In this document: in pieces, positions 27,040 through 38,492 of the stretch
Layout of the letters: each line of letters starts with the position of its first letter
Position numbering within the stretch: the stretch's first letter is position 1
DNA from: Pterois miles
Lineage: Eukaryota; Chordata; Actinopteri; Perciformes; Scorpaenidae
Assembly: GCA_947000775.1 (NCBI GenBank)
Contig: CAMQGK010000637.1
Span: 10,519,501 to 10,583,500 of the forward strand
Direction: 5' to 3'
DNA: 64,000 nucleotides
The notes under the pieces: model-generated
Told to the model about the DNA's origin: nothing
Database searches by the model: none
The model's input: the letters and a program-made list of their open reading frames with translations, nothing else
Translations under genes and position numbers: made by a program

Positions 27040-29080
27040 CCGAGCTGAGACTTTGATGATGAATCCTGGAATGTGCAGCGAATTGCCTTCTTCTGACATC
27101 AGCAAACACACTCTCATTGCTCAAGAAGAGCTGTAAGGTGGAGCGAAACAAAACCCCTTCACAGGAGAAAAACCAGATGACTGCAGCAGCCTCTGAGGAG
27201 CCAACACCAACTGACTTCAGTGCACCTTACAGTTTGTTGATGCCTGTTTTTACAACACGCCTATTGGAAACATAATGGAAGCCGGTTAAGAGATCCCCAA
27301 GACTGGACTGAATCCAACTCCCTGGGTGCATTCGTGTTTTTAAAAGGTTTCTCATGAGAAAGTGCTGCGATCCCTACGGGCCAACTGGTCCAGCTGTTAT
27401 CGGGTTGTAAGGGTGGAAACACAAAGATGAGTTTTATATAAAGAGAAAAGTGTTAATGAGACACATGTTTGGCTGTGAAGGGCAACAAATTATGAAAGAA
27501 AAGGTTGTGGTTTTTAGAATTCCTCTGAGCAAATGTTACCTCATGTCCAAAATGAACTAACTGTGGACGTGATAACAGTAACATCGATACTGAAGCACTG
27601 GTGTTGTCCGTTGACAGGGTGCTTAACTTCTTCCCAGTGGAGAATAGTTTGTTTCAAGAGTACTTCTTGCTTTTTTTTTCCCACAGATGGACTTTTGAAA
27701 GTCAAAAATTGATTGTGCCGCTGCAAGGTAGTCCTTAGCTCACGTTTAACATCATGTCAACGAAAGGAAAAACTGCCAAGAAACAGTCCCAACCTCCTAA
27801 AATGACCTGCTCAATTCACTCGAGATTAGAAAAACGTCATTTTGTGGACAAGATGTGAAAAGTGTGGTTTACAAAGAGAATTTTCTCCCTTTTTTGGATG
27901 TAAATTTCAGAATGTAAAGATATGTAAATTAGATTAATACACAGACTTATATACTGTGTATATATGTTTATATACAGTACACTTTATTGCCATCCTTTAG
28001 GGGCTCATTAACGGCTAGAGCCGTCACATCTTTGCTGATAATACGTGACGAGACCTCTTTTTAAAATGAAGTGCATGTGTCATCAGCTTCTTTTAATAGT
28101 CTTTTTTTCAACCGGGCCGATCACATCCAATGAGTTGTTTTGTTTTTCAGTGAGTCACAAATGGCTTTGACACAGATGTGTTAAGCAGCTTTGCTTTCCA
28201 CTATTGATCCCTGAAAAGCTGTGAGAGAGAAACGCGCGTCTCATTACCGGCATTCAGGGAATTATCTGGTCAACAATATGGGAGAGAACAGTCATCACAG
28301 TCTCCTGCTCGGTTTCTGCTTTAACTTTGTGTTGTGTGTGGAACAGGACAGAATCAATGTTAAGAGTTATCATGCAGACCTGAGCGAGAAAACAGCTACA
28401 GCTTGATTATGGTTTCTCTTGGCACTTTTCCTCAGAACAATCTACTGAAAATTCAGAGCACATTTTGACCAGAAGGTGGAGGTCAAGCAAAAGTCCTGCT
28501 GTTACTTAAAAAAAAAAAAAGATTGGTCTTGTTAAGTCCCACCAAATACTGCCGGCTGATCAGATTTGAAACGCCCATATTGTGCTTAAGTGTGGCTCCA
28601 TCTGCTTCTGTCATGGAAGAGACAGTATCTTCAAACTAACTTGCCACCACTTTGATTTGCCTTTTTTTTTCCCGGTCCCTTTCCCTTTCAGTCAACGTCT
28701 GCTAGAGCAATGTGAAGTGCACTTTTTGTAACGGTGGATACAGCAAATGTTCCGATTTTGCTGAAAGTTGAAGGGCCAATGTTTTATTTTTTTCCTCTCT
28801 TTTTCTTAAAGTCACAATTGGATGTTAAAGGGTAATTCTTTGTTTTCTTACTTTTTTTTTTCATTTGCTGAGAGCCATTATTGTCTGTGTCAGACTGAGA
28901 ATTGGGCTGTGGGGTTGGTGGCCATTCTTGGCGTGCTAAGGAGCCCGGTATGGAATAAGTGCTGTGACGGCTACTATATCTCTCTCGCGCGCCCTGGTCC
29001 AGGGTGCGGTCACCTGTTTCCAAGACAAAACGTTGAAGTCATTCAGTGTCTCAAATAAATCACTCTATTTTGATATCAGA
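27040..29080 (+). other. tbl1x: tbl1x 3' untranslated region
   Basis: Sequence after the TAG stop contains no further coding exon and is AU-rich in transcript terms, with several A and T runs. It ends at a good poly(A) signal near 29054. A 2-kb untranslated tail is plausible for this gene, but its true extent, and any earlier poly(A) site, cannot be settled by reading. Confidence 0.55.
29054..29059 (+). terminator. tbl1x: tbl1x poly(A) signal AATAAA
   Basis: A canonical AATAAA in tcaaataaatcac is followed within 50 bases by TG-rich sequence. It is the best-placed signal between the tbl1x stop and the convergent gpr143 gene. Confidence 0.55.
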
Positions 29081-29203
29081 AACCATGGAGCCTATGTCTT
29101 GAATTCTGTGCTTCTGAGCTCAGGAGTATTTTTATGTGTTTGAAACCACCCTAAAGACATTAAGAAAGTGTCACAGACAAAACCTTAACAAATATTCTGG
29201 ACT

Positions 29204-29209
29204 TTTAAT
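29204..29209 (-). terminator. gpr143: gpr143 candidate poly(A) signal ATTAAA
   Basis: On the minus strand this reads ATTAAA, a common variant signal, about 470 bp after the gpr143 stop. It lies about 150 bp from the tbl1x signal on the other strand. Confidence 0.4.
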
Positions 29210-29679
29210 ATATTATAAAATACATGTGTGCAAAAATACAAGATGAACAATTGGAAATACAAAAGACTAATTAGCTTATTACATTCTGTTGTGCTTTAAG
29301 CTGTTAATGATGAGAGTGCATATCAGGAGAACTTTTTCCTCAAGCAACTTAAGGCACTTTTAAAGGTCAGTCTGTGAGTTATTAAGAAATGTCATGTTTG
29401 TTCTGTCGAACACAGTATGAAGAGCCTGTGAAGTAGCTGCAGTACAGTTAATGGGTCTGAAATGTTACACTACACTGTGCTGTAGACACATTTAAAGAAA
29501 AAAAGGCTCAGGAAGGAATAAAAGGTTTAGAATCAAAGATCTCCTGACCAGTTAAATATCTGGGGAAAATCACAACAGGATAATGGAGGCTAAGAGGAGA
29601 CAATCTAAAAACAAAAGTAGCTAAAAGAACAAGGTCACACAGGAAACGTAGAGGGAGGCGGGTTGTCGATCACCCCCAG

Positions 29680-32600
29680 CTAGTGCTTCACAGAGTTCTC
29701 CAAGGATTCTCCGTCAGCGTCTACATCCTCATAGTCCTGTAGCTCGCTGGAAATGTGGATTTCAACTGTACTAGACTCTGAACCTAGCAAGACAAAATAG
29801 GGGTAGATTACTGCACATGGCACCTTCACAGCTCAACAAACTGCTTATCTACTGAGATACTTATCTTGCATTCACAAATGTATTTTGGGAATTATCTTGG
29901 AAATGCATTCTTTAATGTGGACATATTTAATGTATTGCGTTTAAGAATTAAGCCATATTTTTTACCTATACCTGCATGTAACTAAAAAACAGATTGACGG
30001 ATGCATAAATGAATGAAAAACAAATCCTTTAAAAAAATTACTTTATTTCTAAAGACTTGTCATTTCAGAGACACTGAATGGTGACACAAAACATTGAATA
30101 GACTTTGTACATGTGATCTACATTGTGCACAAACAAAAATGTATAAAATTGTAAAAAAAAAATGCTTTACAAAATCATCCCAAAATACATTTTCTAGTGT
30201 CCTGACAGGCTTTTTGTCACAGCAGACATGTTGACTTGTCAAAGCAGGAAAAGCGCAGGTGTTACTAATATTAACGTCTCTGTTGTATTCAAGAGTCCCA
30301 GTGATCCAGCATGCACAACACCAGGACCCTGAAACTGAAGCAGCTAATTCAGCCGTCTTTCATTTAGCTGTTTACACTGTTGCTGTTCGTGTTGTGTTCC
30401 TGTGTGGGGAAAAAACCTATATCATGACGCAGTGTTACTAGAATGAGAGTATAAATATTGTCATTTGTATCCGGTAAATGCACATCAGTGTTCAATCTAC
30501 ACTCAGTTGCTGGTTTATTAGGTACGCCTAGCTAAACCTAAAGCAGTCTGATGCAATTAGTCCTACCAAAGTGTGTCCCCTACATTTATATCAGAATCAC
30601 CTCTCAGTATAATACAAAAAATTCAGTCTCCGAAACATCTAAAATGTTCTAATAGTTCCAACTAACACTGAACATTATGACCTTTGTGAAGATGTGCATT
30701 GCATTTGTTTTAGCTCAGCGTACTCAATGCACTGGCCACTGAGTGTATCTTACCTGCTTCATCTAAACATTCAACAGCTTTGCCATTTGCTCTCTGCATT
30801 ATAATGTTATGTTTATCAATACTGATGTGATAACTTGGCACAATTTCAATGCTCTTAAAGCTTCAGCAGGCAGAATGTTTTTGGCATTGTTGGGGGAAAA
30901 ATCCATAATAACCTTTCAGCATATTGTAATTCAAGTGTTCTGACAGAAAACTAGACTTCAGCACCTCATCGTGGCTATTTTCAGGCTTTAAAAACTCCAG
31001 CCTGTGATGGGACATTTTGGTCAACCACAGGTAATTTCAGAGAGTTCCTATTGGCTGTGCTCCAGCAGGTGGGCAGTGCTTGGTATTTCCTCAACTGATC
31101 TCAACATGGCTGCCGGGTCCCAAACTTTCTCATATTACAGGTAAACAGTAACTTTTCTGAAAATATTTTACATGAGAAATAGGCATTACAGTAAGAGAAT
31201 ACTGATTCATGTTTGATCAGCGCTGCCTAGTTTGACCGAAGTTTGCGAGTGATTGACAGCTGCTCAGAGACGGCAGGCTCTAGCTCGGCTCTGATTGGTT
31301 GTTTTCCACCAGTTTGTGAAATCTTGCAGATGCTATTAGGAGCACCAGAGGACACAGAGGCACATCATTTTTGAATATTACCTGCTATTGTCAGGATGCA
31401 GTTAGGAAAAAAACATTTTGCTCCGATTCTTCCCACTCCAGCTTTAAGAGCAGGTCAGACTTTGCACTCATTATGAAGTTGCACAGAAGCATGCCTTGGC
31501 ACGGTGGATTAACGAACAAATGCAAAACGGTAGAAACACTGTTTTCATCAAAAAACTTGCAATTTCATGCTACTGTACTAATCCGTACAGCGTAGATCAA
31601 AACAGACAATTCTGCAGTGTGTTCGTTACACTACACGTTTCAGTATTGCATCCAGCAGGAGTGATATAGGATGCAATATTAAAAAATATAATATTCATCA
31701 CAGAGCTTTAACTTTATCCTGGTCAGTGTCTCCAGAGTTTTGCTAAAAAAATTAACCTTGACTAGAAAAAAAAAAAACAAAAACGTGTCTTCAGAGTAGT
31801 GGATGATATCATACCACAATGATGTCATCCAAAAGAAAATACATATAGCATATAAAGAGGAGGCAGTCCAGCCATCAGGAGGCTGATGCTTTAGAGCTTC
31901 ACCATCCCTGATATACAGGTGAGCTGTTACTGCCACTGAGAGCCCAGTTACCTTCTGAGAGGACGCTGATAGCGTCGGAGTGGTGTCCGTTGCTCATCAT
32001 ACTCTTCTTGGCTTCCTGGACGTGACTCTGGTAGAGCAGAGCCGTTCCCACCAAGGAATTATTGCCTGATGCGTTGGGCACTGAAGTAGAAACCGAGTCC
32101 CAGGGCAGCTCCCTCCTCCGGTCCAGTCTGAAGTCGACATCGAAGCCCGTCCAGCCGTGAAAGGCCAGGGTGTTGAGGAAAGCCTGCATGGGGTTCAGGA
32201 TGCCCTGAAAGAGTTAAAATCCAGAATGATTTAAGGTGTTAGACGTCAATAAAACTGTTTATACTGTTAATGTTTTTTAACCCACCATGATAAACCATGT
32301 GATGAGGGCTGTGTTTCTGATGTTCCTGAAGCTGTTGTCATTGATGTCCGTCTGCATCTCCAGGTAGAAGAGGAGGCTCTCGTTGATGATGTTTGGAACC
32401 CAGCTACAACATCAATATGTCTCATTAGCTTTTCACAAGTTTCTCTGAATTCAAATTTGCCTCGTTTTAACAGCAACAACAACAACAACAACAAAAAACA
32501 TCACATAGTTATTTTCAACAAAATAAACATGCAGATGATATCCAGCTCTAATTATGCTGTGGAGAACAATGGTTGATTAGTTTGACCTCAGTTGAGGACT

Positions 32601-35600
32601 ACTACATGAGTTCTCATGAATCGGCCCTGTGAGAGTCACATTAGTAACATTTGATAATAAGCGTACAAATCATAACTAATGCAGCATGACTCATGATGAG
32701 GTAACGCATGAATTAATTGAGGATGTATCATGCCTTTCTGTTGCTCACCGAATGATCGAGTCACTATGACTTAGCGTGGTTAGTGGAATAGTAAAGTAAG
32801 GAATGTTGATTCACCGTTACTTCATACAGTAATTGATACGTGACAAAATTTTAAAAAGAATACATGACTTATAGACCATTTCAACAGATCTGTATTGCTA
32901 GGTAAGAGCTTGGGATTATGTCAACTTACTGGTGCCTTCAAATGGGGTCGTGTTTACTGTGTTCAAAAGAAGAGTCTATGAACGCCCCCCTCTTATAGTA
33001 TTCATGATATTGTAAGTGGAAAGTTTCTGAAAGCTCCAAGTTCACAAGCTGTGATGTGTTTATTGACGTTGTTAGAAACGGCGGAGGCCATGGAAGTTCA
33101 TTTTTCAGTACATAATGAGTGAATATATTGCTAATATTGCCGTTGCTTAGCAGCTGCGTTCTCACAACTTAACCACATGAACGCCAAGCGTATCGTGTAC
33201 ACGACTTCCCATGTTGTAAACACAAGCTCACAACTTTCATTTAAAGGCACCATATAAAACTTACAAATACAGTACATTAATATGGTCATTTAAAGAAGCA
33301 GTGGAACATTTTTGGGGAAAAAGCTTATTTAAATAACAAAGAGTAAAAACAACATGTTGTGGTTTTACGGGGTGTTACGTGCCGCATAATATTTCTTGGC
33401 TGGGCGCAGTAACTTCCTGGAGTCTTGTTGTCACTGTGAGTCAACCAGAAAACTGTCTGGCACATAACCCCTGTAAAACCACAACATGCTGTTTTAACAC
33501 TTTGTTTTTTGTACGGATTAACCAAAACAAAATATATAACGTGTTAATTAGTGAGCTTTAGTGGTGCTGGTTGGTAGATTTCATGAGCGAGAGACAGGCT
33601 AACTGTTTCCTCCTGTTTCCAATCTTTATGCTAAGCTAAGCTAACCGGCTGCTGACTGACACCACTCTCATGTCTGTTGGGCAAATATGAAGATGAATCC
33701 CCAAAATGTCAGACTACTCCTTTAAGTTCATCCCTAAAGTATGGTAGCATACCAAATAAAGAACACCAGCATTATTTTAAAGAAGCGTATCTTGATCTCA
33801 TTGGCCAGCCGTCTCTCATTTTCCGTGTAGATTCCTTGTCGTCCTTTTAGCAAAGATGTCACTAGATTGGAAGGACGAGAGAGAGGTGGATATTTAGGCC
33901 CATGAATAAGAAAGTATTCGACACAAAGAGATTTGAGAGCGAGGAGCCGACCTGCAGATATGGTCCGGTTAAAGAAGACGGGGTTGGCTACGAGGACGAG
34001 CAGCATGGGCGCGTATGTGGTGACGTAGTGGGGGATGGCGTGCTGGAGGCCTTGCTCACAACTGCACAAAAAAATGCATTGAAATTAGTACTGGGTGTTA
34101 AAACAGAGGTCCTATCATCATTGACACAGTCCTTACTCAGAGATGGATGGGTAGTAGAGCATGGCCACTCCTTCGACACACAGCAGCACAGCCAGACCCC
34201 ATGTAATCATGTGGTAGAGGATAATGGTGCTGATGGGGAAAGAAACAAGTCATGAGACTGAGCTCACAACACAGGCTGCAGCTCTTTCATCTTGAGGTTT
34301 TTTTTTTTTTTTTTTGGTCTGTGCAGAATCCAAATGTACCACACACACTCACAAGGGAGGGAAACACATTGTTAACCCACTGAAACACAAAGTGTGTGAC
34401 CGGGTGTCCTAATTTACAAGGGGCTGCATGGCATTTTTGTCCCTTATCCCACGTATTGAGACGAAGTCCCACATTTTCACTGGCTCTAGCTTCCAAAAGT
34501 CAAACCACTGCAGGATAGATGCATTTTTTTTTTTTAAATCTGTCTTTTATCCAGTGGCTGTGAAGAAAGCAGAGAAGGCTGTCATCACGCTGCCGTGTTT
34601 GCTGCCAATCAAACTGCACACACCTGGGTCAAGTGCAGGTTAACGTTTCACCATCTTTGCTACGCTATCCCCAACTGAATCACGGCAAATTCACAAGTCG
34701 TGCGGATTTAAGCGGAATGAGAGGGCGAACTACCACGAAGAAAAGGAAGAGAGGCTACAACAAAGACTGTGAGACTACATAGAAGCATTTAGAAGCTGGT
34801 GGAAGCTGATTCTCAGAGTGTTTTTTGTGAAATTTGCCGGCTATTTTTCAATTTCTCACAGGAGGAATATGATATAAAGCAACACAGTTCATGTGAGTCT
34901 CACGAGAAATGTGCAGTTCAAAAGGAGATGTGCCGATCTATGGACGCATTCGAGCAAAGCGTAGCGATGAAACAAAACAGGTTAGAGAGACATTATATCA
35001 GAATTGTAGACTATCTCTCAACCTTGGTAACATCCCACATTTTGTCCCACATTTGGTTTGTTGGGATCTGGTCACCCTAAATCTGACACATATGACAACC
35101 ACAGACCACTTGGTGTACCTTCTGTCGACGCTTTCTCTACAACAAACTTCAAACCACTTTTGCAAATGGAGTAGTGAAAGAGCATTACACCCAAAGTGAA
35201 TATAAGTGAGAGGAAGATGTTTCACTCATTCTGCGTGTTGAAAGCGACACATTCTCGGCTCATTGTAAAGTTTTCTGCTTCATCGTGTGTCTATAGGAGG
35301 ATGTGTTGAGGTGATAATGAACTGTAGATGGAAGGTGAGGCTCCGGAGCACCTGATTCCAGCAGATGTTTTCACCACCAGGAAGACGTCGACGGCGTAAC
35401 AAAAGGTCCACCAAAAAGAAGCACTGAAAAACAACTGGATCCACATCTGTAACACATAAACGAGACTATATGGGTCATATGATATTTCAAATAATACGAG
35501 GCATGAGTGCTTGCGCCTTGCTTTTGAGGTTAATCCGTTAATCTGTGACTTTACAGTTTGATACGTGGTGTAGCAGTCAGCCGCGCATCCGGGTTTTGCA

Positions 35601-36598
35601 GGATTGCACATGATTTATAATAAACGATACGGCATGATTGAGCATCATACATACTGCACTGCCGACGCAGAAGACCTCAGGCCAGGCGTCAGTGCTGTTG
35701 GTCACAGAGATGCGGTCCACGATGTTTGGCAGGCCCAGCCAGACAGATGACCTTACAATGATACCTGGAGGAGGAAAACAACACATGACCTCTAATTAGT
35801 GACTGCAGCAAATTAGACAAATCCTGCTTTACCTGGAAGATTAACAAATACAGAAAAACACAAAGAGGGGTCTGGTTTTCATTAACATTTAAAGCATCGT
35901 TTCATTCTGTATTATTAAGTGCATTAATGAACTAGATTCAGTCATGGGAGTCCTTTTAATAGGCGCTTTATGTCATGGAAATATGAACTACCTCCAGGTG
36001 TGTTTTATAAGGGTGTTTCCATTTCCTACACGAGACTCTTCGCTGGAGTGGAAAACACGGGAGCTCTCCCAGAATCTTAATGTGATGCAGACTGCATGCT
36101 GTTGTGTATTTCTTGTTTAAACTGTGTCAGGGGTGTGCTTCAAGCTGTTATAGTCTGCTGAATCTCGCTGGGCACTAAGTACACAGCGATACATGACTTC
36201 ATCTGCCTCCTCTTACACCAAGCGCAGAGGAAAAGTGATGAATGAGGCAGCTCCGGTGTCACATTGGTTCTGACGCAGAGCAAAAAACGGAGAAGGATCA
36301 ATACAGCCGTTTTAAATGAGTGTTGCTTTAAGAACAATGCTGCTTTCAGATGAACAGAAAAAAAGGTTTGCAGCGGTTATGAGTCATTCATTGCTCACAT
36401 GAGGGGCTCATGCTTCAGTCTTTTGTTTGGCAATAAGCTGCTTCAGAACTTAACATTTTAAATTTGCAGAAACTGTGTCAAGGTCTCTGGAGTGAGATTT
36501 GCATTTTTACAAGTTTGTAATCAAATATCCCGTTTGTTACAACCTCTGTCACTGACTCAACAGGTTGCAAAAGCTCATTTAGTGTTGCTTTCTACTAA

Positions 36599-36632
<34 letters not shown>

Positions 36633-37080
36633 TGCTTTCTTTTTTGACAGATAAATGACAATGTGTTTATTTTTTTCTCCCTATTTACAGAAAATACGAC
36701 AGATAGTGCAACAAAAGGGTTAAAAACAAAATATTTGTGTGCGTAATTGAATCCAGAAAGCAACACCAGGTTGTGGACTTTCTCTCAGCTATGATAAAAC
36801 AAAGTAGGCCAGTTATTTCTTTACCTGTGCATCCCAGTATGTCACATATACTGATGATGAACAGTATCCGTGAGGAGGACGCGGGCCGTGGCAGCGGGTA
36901 CTGACCCAGTCTTCTGTATCCCTTCCGTTTCGGCAGAATTTGTAAAACAGCAAATAAGAGACTGAGAGTCGCGCTCCCCAGACCCAAAGCCCCGAACAGG
37001 ACCGGCTGGAAGGTGATCACGAACTCGGTCGCTGCGTCCCGGTTCGGGCAGCAGAAGGTCTCCAGCCGGGGAGATGCCAT
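29680..37080 (-). CDS. gpr143: GPR143 (OA1), melanosomal seven-helix receptor
   Basis: Exons in reading order: 37080-36825, 35764-35655, 35446-35352, 34229-34137, 34061-33952, 33861-33753, 32403-32286, 32204-31952, 29783-29680. Phases agree throughout, giving 415 aa. Human GPR143 is an intracellular L-DOPA-responsive receptor controlling melanosome size, and its loss causes ocular albinism type 1. Visible family features are the MASPRL start with a good context (gcgccATGg), seven hydrophobic segments, a glycosylation sequon NST at 108-110, Cys118 and Cys186 placed for the extracellular disulfide, and a third loop with SLLKGRQGIYTENERR carrying the dileucine sorting signal. The tail has W332-D333 where human has a Trp-Glu sorting pair. 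The last exon is acidic (LQDYEDVDADGESLEN). The start at 37080 is preferred to the in-frame ATG at 37194. Confidence 0.97.
30497..30750. mobile_element. MITE, copy 1 of a family seen twice here
   Basis: The left end is ctacactcagttgctggttt and the right end is ggccactgagtgtatctta. The inverted match is TACACTCAGT, about 250 bp apart. The internal text ttattaggtacgcctagcta is characteristic of a widespread fish repeat. It lies in gpr143 intron 8. A second, partial copy is at 56856. Confidence 0.75.
30950..31385. repeat. Interspersed repeat in gpr143 intron 8
   Basis: The phrases ctgatctcaacatggctgcc, ggtaaacagtaact and agcaccagaggacacagagg match a short fish repeat that I recognise by its order of motifs. 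It is non-coding, and its boundaries are approximate. Confidence 0.45.
32935..33250. repeat. Interspersed repeat shared with 39740-39945
   Basis: This intron 6 segment (minus-strand gene gpr143) and the block near 39.8 kb share an ordered series of phrases: tggggt(c/t)gtgttta, agctgtgatgtgttt against gttgtgatgtgttt, ttgccgttgctta against ttgctgttgctta, and gcgttctcaca(a/t)cttaacca. They are two dispersed copies of one element. Neither has a usable coding frame. Confidence 0.7.
33270..33725. mobile_element. Percomorph MITE with internal hairpin
   Basis: A long internal inverted repeat pairs caacatgttgtggttttac (33350-33368) with gtaaaaccacaacatgctg (33473-33491). The right part, gctaagctaagctaaccggc to ctactcctttaa, is a signature of a MITE that is very abundant in percomorph introns and untranslated regions. 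It is bounded by TTTAA-like sequence. A relative lies at 52168-52790. Confidence 0.7.
34395..35085 (+). mobile_element. DNA transposon remnant with BED/C2H2-like protein fragment
   Basis: The ends are imperfectly mirrored: left gtgaccgggtgtcc, right (reverse) ggtgaccagatccc, each followed by gtcccttatcccac- or aatgtgggacaaa-like sequence. Inside, a plus-strand frame (34799-35080) encodes VFCEICRLFFNFS, then YDIKQH and ESHEK. This C-x2-C ... H-x5-H pattern resembles the zinc finger of BED-type hAT-like elements. A basic stretch upstream (KKRKRGYN) is separated from it by stops. It is a dead or internally deleted copy inside gpr143 intron 3. Confidence 0.6.
36598..36629. repeat. (AAT)n microsatellite
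   Basis: About ten AAT triplets in gpr143 intron 1. Confidence 0.95.
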
Positions 37081-37190
37081 GGCGCACCGGGGAGAGAGTT
37101 TAGGGAGAAAGAAGAAACAGACAAGAAAAGGGAGAGGAAATGATTGGGTGTACATGAGCCGACTCTCAGAGAAATCACGGGGTTGAATCA

Positions 37191-37199
37191 TCATGTGCT
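37191..37199. promoter_or_regulatory. gpr143: M-box-like MITF site upstream of gpr143
   Basis: TCATGTGCT matches the core of the M-box (AGTCATGTGCT) recognised by MITF in melanocyte genes. It lies 111 bp upstream of the preferred gpr143 start. GPR143 is a known MITF target in mammals, so the position is biologically sensible. A single 9-bp match can arise by chance. Confidence 0.5.
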
Positions 37200-37800
37200 T
37201 CCATTTAATCCCCGCAGTTGTAGCTTAACTGTGTGCCACAATACAAGAAACCGACAATGGACTGTTGTGAGATTTAAGTCTCAAGTTAGGTGAGCTCAGG
37301 GAGCTGTAGCCTACTGTGTATTTTAATTAACTATGCAGTATTTTGTTGTACTTGGCCCGTTCAACGTGTTACAGTCAAATAAAATTTTAATAGCAATTTT
37401 GGGTTTCAAATATTTTATTCAACACCTGAAGGAAAATAGTCTTGGGCTCCAAAAAGCACTGCTGGTGTATTACAACCCAGTAGGTTATGCTAATAATTAA
37501 AGAGGCGCTATCATGATTATTTTCAGGTTTATGCTATGTTAGAAGTTTTTTAGCATGTTCAAAAAACACTGTTTTTTTCTGATATCGGCTGTGCTGCAGC
37601 ACCTCTTTTCTCCCTCTATCCAAAAAAAACAAAAAACAAAAAAAAAAATCTGATTTTTTTCATTGGATTGAGAGTGTGTCAAACTAGCCGCTAGGCAAAG
37701 TGTGTTACTTGGTGACATCATCACGTTACAGAAGAAAAGGCGGGGCTTCAGGCAGTTCAGGAGCAGCGTTTCTGTGGGAGAGAGTAACTCCCTTTGCTTT
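37200..37800. other. Gap upstream of gpr143, no gene seen
   Basis: This AT-rich sequence lies 5' of gpr143 and contains T and A runs. No coding exon, CpG block or recognisable element is visible. Promoter elements other than the M-box-like site cannot be named. Confidence 0.4.
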
Positions 37801-38060
37801 GAAAGAAAGAAAGAAAGATATTCCTTTATTAGTCCCACAGGGGGGAAATTAAGTTTTACATTTTGTTTTTCAAAAAGAAAATTTCACAAAAAAAAAAAAA
37901 ATAAAAGGGAGAGGGGAGAGGGGGGGGGGGGCTCCTGAGAAGGGGCGAGAGGGGGGGGGGGGGGGGGGGGTTGGGGGGGGGGGGGCGGGGGGGGGGGGGG
38001 GAAAAAGGCCCCCACAAAGTGTTGTTGGTGGGGGGGGGGGGAGGGGGGGGCCCCCCCCTA
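37801..38060. repeat. GA-rich lead-in and poly-G tract of doubtful quality
   Basis: The stretch starts with gaaagaaagaaaga and ctttattagtcccacagg (a repeat tail also seen in the SINE at 42.5 kb). It passes through a poly-A run and then about 150 bp made almost only of G, with scattered other bases. Such G runs make false poly-proline frames on the minus strand and are a frequent site of sequencing or assembly error. Confidence 0.8.
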
Positions 38061-38188
38061 CCCAAACCAACCAATGAAGCCGCCCCCCCTGGACTTTGGG
38101 CTTTGTAACTTTGCTGATCCTTTACATGCACAAAAAAGTATATAACACACTAAAGGAAACAGAAAAGCACAAAGTATAACTGCTCCCC

Positions 38189-38189
<1 letters not shown>

Positions 38190-38260
<71 letters not shown>
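38190..38260. repeat. (AT)n(GT)n compound microsatellite
   Basis: About 13 AT units are followed directly by about 22 GT units. Confidence 0.95.
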
Positions 38261-38263
<3 letters not shown>

Positions 38264-38492
38264 CATTGTAAACTATTCTATTATAGCAACACCATCAATC
38301 AATCAATCAGTCACATCCACTGTGAGACTAATAAAGGAATATCTTATCTTATAATTTTGTTACTAAAAGGAAAATACTGGTTGCTAGTTAAACGCCACCA
38401 GTTATGTGTTCCCTGTGCTGTTGTCCCTGTTCCCTCTCCAGTAGCTCTGCCCAGGTGTTGCATTGGCCAACAAGGTGCCCAGTCCTGTGGAC

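Noticed and set aside
37856..38131. Poly-proline open frames on the minus strand
   Set aside because: These are translations of the poly-G tract and depend on doubtful sequence.
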